DNA from: Oxyruncus cristatus
Taxonomy: Eukaryota > Chordata > Aves > Passeriformes > Cotingidae
Direction: 5' to 3'
Length of the DNA stretch: 64,000 bases
Assembly: GCA_013399855.1 (NCBI GenBank)
Contig: VXAY01004360.1
Coordinates: forward strand, 906,711-970,710
Part shown: piece after piece, positions 59,998 through 64,000 of the stretch
Layout: every line of letters starts with the position of its first letter
How positions within the stretch are numbered: the stretch's first letter is position 1
The notes under the pieces: generated by a model
Seen by the model: the letters and a program-made list of their open reading frames with translations, nothing else
Database searches by the model: none
Told to the model about the DNA's origin: nothing
Translations under genes and position numbers: made by a program

Positions 59998-60035
59998 AAG
60001 GGTCTCTATCTAGATAGAAGGGTCTCTATCTATCA
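59998..60035. repeat. 20-bp tandem duplication
   Basis: GAAGGGTCTCTATCTAGATA is followed at once by a copy differing at its end. It lies about 110 bp upstream of the 60.1-kb CR1 tail. Confidence 0.85.
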
Positions 60036-60141
60036 GCAGGATTTCTACGGTGTTTTCCTCCAGTTTATGCCAATCATGTACTGTCAAATTATGTATTTTG
60101 AAGTGTTCTTTTAGTGTGCCTCAGTCTTTCTGTGTTTTGGA

Positions 60142-60340
60142 CACCAAGAGTAATTTCTTCACAAAAGGGTGATTAAACATTGGAGTAGACTGCCCAGGGA
60201 GGTGGTGGAGTCACCATTCCTGGAGGTCTTTAAGAAAGGACTAGACATGTCCCTTAGTGTGATGGTCTAGTTGACAAGGTGGTGTTTGGTCAACGGCTGG
60301 ACTTTATCTCAGAGGTCTTTCCAACCTAAATGATTCTGTT
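60142..60340 (+). mobile_element. CR1 LINE 3' tail
   Basis: Plus-oriented CR1 terminus with CTGCCCAGGGAGGTGGTGGA, then CCTGGAGGTCTTTAAGAAAG, then AGGTCTTTCCAACCTAAATG, ending in ATTCTGTT. It is a different CR1 subtype from the 22-kb copy, with no TCCTGTGCAG segment. Confidence 0.9.
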
Positions 60341-62872
60341 CCTCCCAAATCTGCCTGTATGTTGTAGAGGACAATACACGTGTACTTATTCCATAAGTAC
60401 AAATATTCAACAGAATAAAGAGGTTAAAAGTTCGCTGTTTGCTTGAAATCTGTGTCTTCTTGTGCTGCAGAGCAGAGTTCTTTCTGCCCCAGAACGTCCA
60501 TCCTCTTTGGCTGCAGTACGTAGCAGGAACCATTTGAAAGGACCAAAGAAACTCCTTTTTTGTTCCATGGGGAGACTGAAGAATTCTGCAGGAAATGTTG
60601 CTAATGCTCTGCTCCTATTTTGTTCTTCTCTGAAGTAACTTTTGGGGGAACTTCAGCACATATTGTGCAGTCTGATTGCTTTGGACATTAAGGAATGATC
60701 AGTGATTGGGCCTTTTGTACTTGAGCATTCAAGGTTTTCCAGGAGTCCTTTAGCAGCCAAAACTGATATTAAATTGGTGATGCACTCAGATGGATAGATG
60801 TTCTCCAGTGCAGCATCTGAAAGGGACAGAGGAGTGTTACTCCTTTGCTGCTAGCAGGTTTTTTTCCTCCCTCTTTTACCAATGGTATTGCAGCTTCAGA
60901 GACCTGGTCTCTTCTCAGTGTTGGCACTTAGGGGATTCCATCCTTTAAGACGATGTTGCATGTAGCTCTTGTTTGCCTGGGAGATACCAAATATGAAGCT
61001 TACATTTTGCTTGTGTAGTGCTGCAGCTGAACAGACGGGCAAGTGTCAGCCTTGTCCCAAAATGTTATGTGCAGGGAAGGAGGCTTGACTGAACTTTAGA
61101 AAAGGAAAAAGGAAAAAAATGTTGGGCAGATGATGCTGGTCTGGCAGTGTGACCAGGTGATGTTTGCACTGCAGCAACCAGGAAGAGGCATTTAAGTGCA
61201 GAGTGACCTTGGGAATGCTCTTGAAGGACAGAGGATTTTTTTTTCTGATTTCTGTGTCAGTAGTACATCTTTTGGCCATTGGCCAGGCAGAAAGTTATCT
61301 AGCTCAAGCTTGGAGTGAAGATGTGTGCTGATGAATGCATGAGTTTTTGGCATGAGGTGGTTACATCAAACTGAACACTGAAGTCATGGACCTATAAGTG
61401 TGTTGACCTACTGACAGAAAATAGTGATTCTTTGTGCCTCTTCCATTTCGTGCATCAAATGGGAAAGTAGTACTTTGCTTTTTCACAAAGCAGTTGATGT
61501 GTTAGCTATTAAAGTATTTTAAAATGTAATTTATACACAATGTCCTTAAATTTGCTTCTGTGCTTGGGTACCTCCTGCTGAAGTTGGAGTTGCCATAACT
61601 CAGAAGAATATTGATGTCTCTGATCCCCTACTCTGTATCTGGTACCAACCATTACAACCATTATCTACCCCTCAGGAGACAGGTAAAAATAAATTAAAAA
61701 TCACCATGCAAGTAGTCCAGTGTTTTGTTACACAGTAGATAAAAATGCTTTTTGTGTTCTTGATGCAAGTAGAACTAATCTTCTTGCAATTCTTGGCCTA
61801 GTTAGCATATCTGCCAGTATTACTTCTGCTAAATTTTGAAAGTTGCTAACTTTCTTAGGAAAAAATCTCTGACTACTGCCTGCTCTGACCAGATTTCTTG
61901 TGTGTCCTCAGAGACAAATTTCTTTGAACTTCTGTTTTCTCCATTGTGGGTTATTTGCCTCTATGTCCCACATATGCCATCCCTTCTTTGCCTTCTATTT
62001 CTTTATTCCACTTCTAAGGTGGTATTTTTAGAAGTGGACTATTCATAATTTTGTGATATTCCGTCTTTTCTGACACAAAATCTTTAAGTGGATCGCAGGA
62101 AGTGTGTGGGTGGGGAGTGAGGCATGTCTTTTTCTGCTATTCTATTCATATAAAACAATGTCAGTCCTTGTTGTCCCTTAGATGTTACTGTAATGAAAAT
62201 GACTGGTCACTCTGTAGTGACACAATTATTTCTAGCATTACATGATTGATCTTTTGTTTCAGATTCTGCTTAATTACACCAGTAATTAAGTTTGCCAAAG
62301 AACTTAGTTTGCCTAATACTTAGGAATTTGAAGCTTGTGGATAAGTAAAGATGCTTTTTTTACATATGAAAATTATGGCAGAGTACTCAAATCATGAAGA
62401 AGAAAATCAGGTATCCTTATTAGTGAAGGAGACCTTATTCTTGCAAAATCTCTAGTCAAACATTGTTCTGGAGAGTTCAATGGGATTACTCTGAGTAAAT
62501 GCATCAAAATAAAGGGGGAGGGGGGGAATGACCAAAACGCACATTATTTCTTTTGATCTGAGGTTGAAAACTTCTACTTTTCTTTGTGTAGGGTTAAGAA
62601 ATGGAGTATAGCATCCAAGATTTGTATCTCAGAGGATAAAATACAGACCTGTAAATCAGAGCTAAACAGTTCTTTAAAAATCAAGATGATGTGGTATTAC
62701 CATGTACAATCTTCTTGTGTCTTCTCTGGGACCACGTGTCTGTTTCATAAAGGTCTCTGGGTTTTGTAAAACAAGTGTGGTTTGTGCTCTGAGTTTGCTG
62801 CCCTTGGTCCTGGTTCTATCCTCACAGCTGTTGGTGCTATGAGGCTATTTGGGAGAGCGTGTACATCAAGTT

Positions 62873-62937
62873 AAAGGTAGTAACTGCGTCTCATGTTGTT
62901 GCAGGGGAAGAAAAGGTAGTAACTGTGTCTCATGTTG
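62873..62937. repeat. 39-bp-period duplication
   Basis: A 26-bp unit at 62873-62898 recurs at 62912-62937 with a single C/T difference. The difference is a CG to TG change. The 13-bp spacer is purine-rich. Confidence 0.9.
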
Positions 62938-63369
62938 AAGCAGAGACAGAACACAAGAGCCAGGGAGTATGTAACAGCCAGGTTCTGTGGCTTCTGATTC
63001 CAGTTACGTGTCTGTTATGTGATTGACATCACTCCCACTACACTTTTTTGGTTAGCCATGAGTAAAGGCAACAATCTAGATACTTAATTGCTCAATCTGT
63101 AAAGCAGATGAAGCTGCATAATTGGTGTTACGAGTTGTTACTTTAGTGCTGTCACAGAAGTCAAGAAAAGTGTTCATATTCAACACAATTAAAAGACTGA
63201 ACATTGCAGTGGTATCTGAATGCATGGTTCTATTTGTGACTCTGGTTAAGGTCTGATTTTTTTTTTAATTTTTTTTTTTTTTCCTTTATTGTGGTTAGTG
63301 AATTTGATTCTCCTAGCTGTGTTTGGCATTTGGACTTCCAGGGCAGCTTATTCATGCTGAATACAGTTT

Positions 63370-63416
63370 GGAGGAGCTAGATGGGACTGGAGGAGCTGGA
63401 TGGGACTGGAGGAGGA
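63370..63416. repeat. 19-bp tandem repeat, 2.5 units
   Basis: GGAGGAGCTAGATGGGACT is repeated with one change and followed by a partial third unit. The pattern is purine-rich. Confidence 0.9.
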
Positions 63417-64000
63417 ACACTGCTCCAATGTTCCATTTGTAGACTGGCAGAAGAATTTTTATCGTTCACTAAAACTTGTTCTGAATTTGTGCTGCACTGC
63501 TTATGGAAATAAGCTGTGGCTTTTGGAGCATGGAATAGAAGAAAAATTCACCCTGCATATTGACTATTTGTTCCAAAATGGCTCTTTGAGGACCAGTGAC
63601 TTATTTAACAGTAAAACCTTTTGGACCATGACGAAGTTGCCTGAACAAGTTAACATGCATGCTTTGACCTCAATTTGAGAAGGATTCAAATCAACATCTG
63701 CATAAATCATGGTCTCTGCAGCTGGACATGTGCCATGCTCATTATATAGTAAGGGTGTAATAGGCTGTGAGAGCAGAAGGAGGAAATGGCATCTGAATAG
63801 ATCAACTTTACTACAGGCTTCATAGTTCAGAGATAAAATAATAAAGGAAATGATAAGTAAGATAATTCTTTTTAAGACTGGAATAATATTGGGCTTGGCA
63901 AACCTTAGAATACCCTTCTGTTAGCTGCACTTGCTATCAAGATACCAACGTTTTGAATTGTTGAAAAAACTGCCTAATTTTTCTTTTGCCTGCTCCAGCC

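Larger units (their letters stand above)
55681..64000. other. Right-hand region, no recognised exon
   Basis: It holds the CR1 tail at 60.1 kb, three short tandem repeats and the protein-like segment at 57.75 kb. The remainder is unique AT-rich sequence. It may be intergenic or a 5' intron of RPS6KA2. Confidence 0.6.

Noticed and set aside
63400..63678. A 92-codon plus-strand frame.
   Set aside because: It begins in the 19-bp tandem repeat and the peptide is not recognisable; likely chance.
1..64000. CRISPR arrays, operons, prophage or bacterial mobile systems.
   Set aside because: The window is clearly vertebrate nuclear DNA with spliced genes and LINE repeats; no regular spaced repeats were seen.

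Overview
This window is vertebrate nuclear DNA, almost certainly from a bird. It has long introns with GT-AG splice sites, CpG islands at gene starts, a largely AT-rich background, and many CR1 LINE fragments with the avian-type 3' end (tandem ATTCTRTGA-like units). The two recognised genes sit side by side in the same divergent arrangement as on human 6q27, as known from general knowledge.

Layout. (1) 1-14367, minus strand: the first five coding exons of CEP43 (FGFR1OP), a centrosome/centriolar-satellite protein. The gene starts in a CpG island at about 13.86-14.70 kb and runs off the left edge. Its introns hold two CR1 fragments, two LTR-like stretches and otherwise unique AT-rich DNA. (2) 14368-17880: the divergent spacer between the two genes, with a plus-oriented CR1 copy just outside the CEP43 island. 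(3) 17880-40.1 kb, plus strand: RNASET2, the acid T2-family ribonuclease. It has a second CpG island with a probable first exon, then nine coding exons that join in frame into a 255-residue protein with both catalytic motifs intact. (4) 40.1-64 kb: no exon I recognise. By synteny this should lie between RNASET2 and RPS6KA2, or inside the 5' part of RPS6KA2, but none of its exons was seen. The region holds a 1.27-kb CR1 copy whose reverse-transcriptase C-terminal frame is still open for 331 codons, a second short CR1, low-complexity tracts and small tandem duplications. It also has one short open frame at 57.74-57.96 kb that looks more protein-like than its surroundings.

The two genes are transcribed away from each other from separate CpG islands about 3.6 kb apart. 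Nothing in the sequence indicates that they share a pathway: one product is centrosomal, the other lysosomal or secreted. Two assembly gaps (51 N and 7 N) are present. I found no CRISPR array, operon, phage or other prokaryotic system. The most testable unusual points are an Arg/Ala-rich upstream in-frame extension of RNASET2, the YY1-type element over the CEP43 start codon, the unexplained 57.7-kb frame, and the LTR-like CpG-rich block at the left edge.
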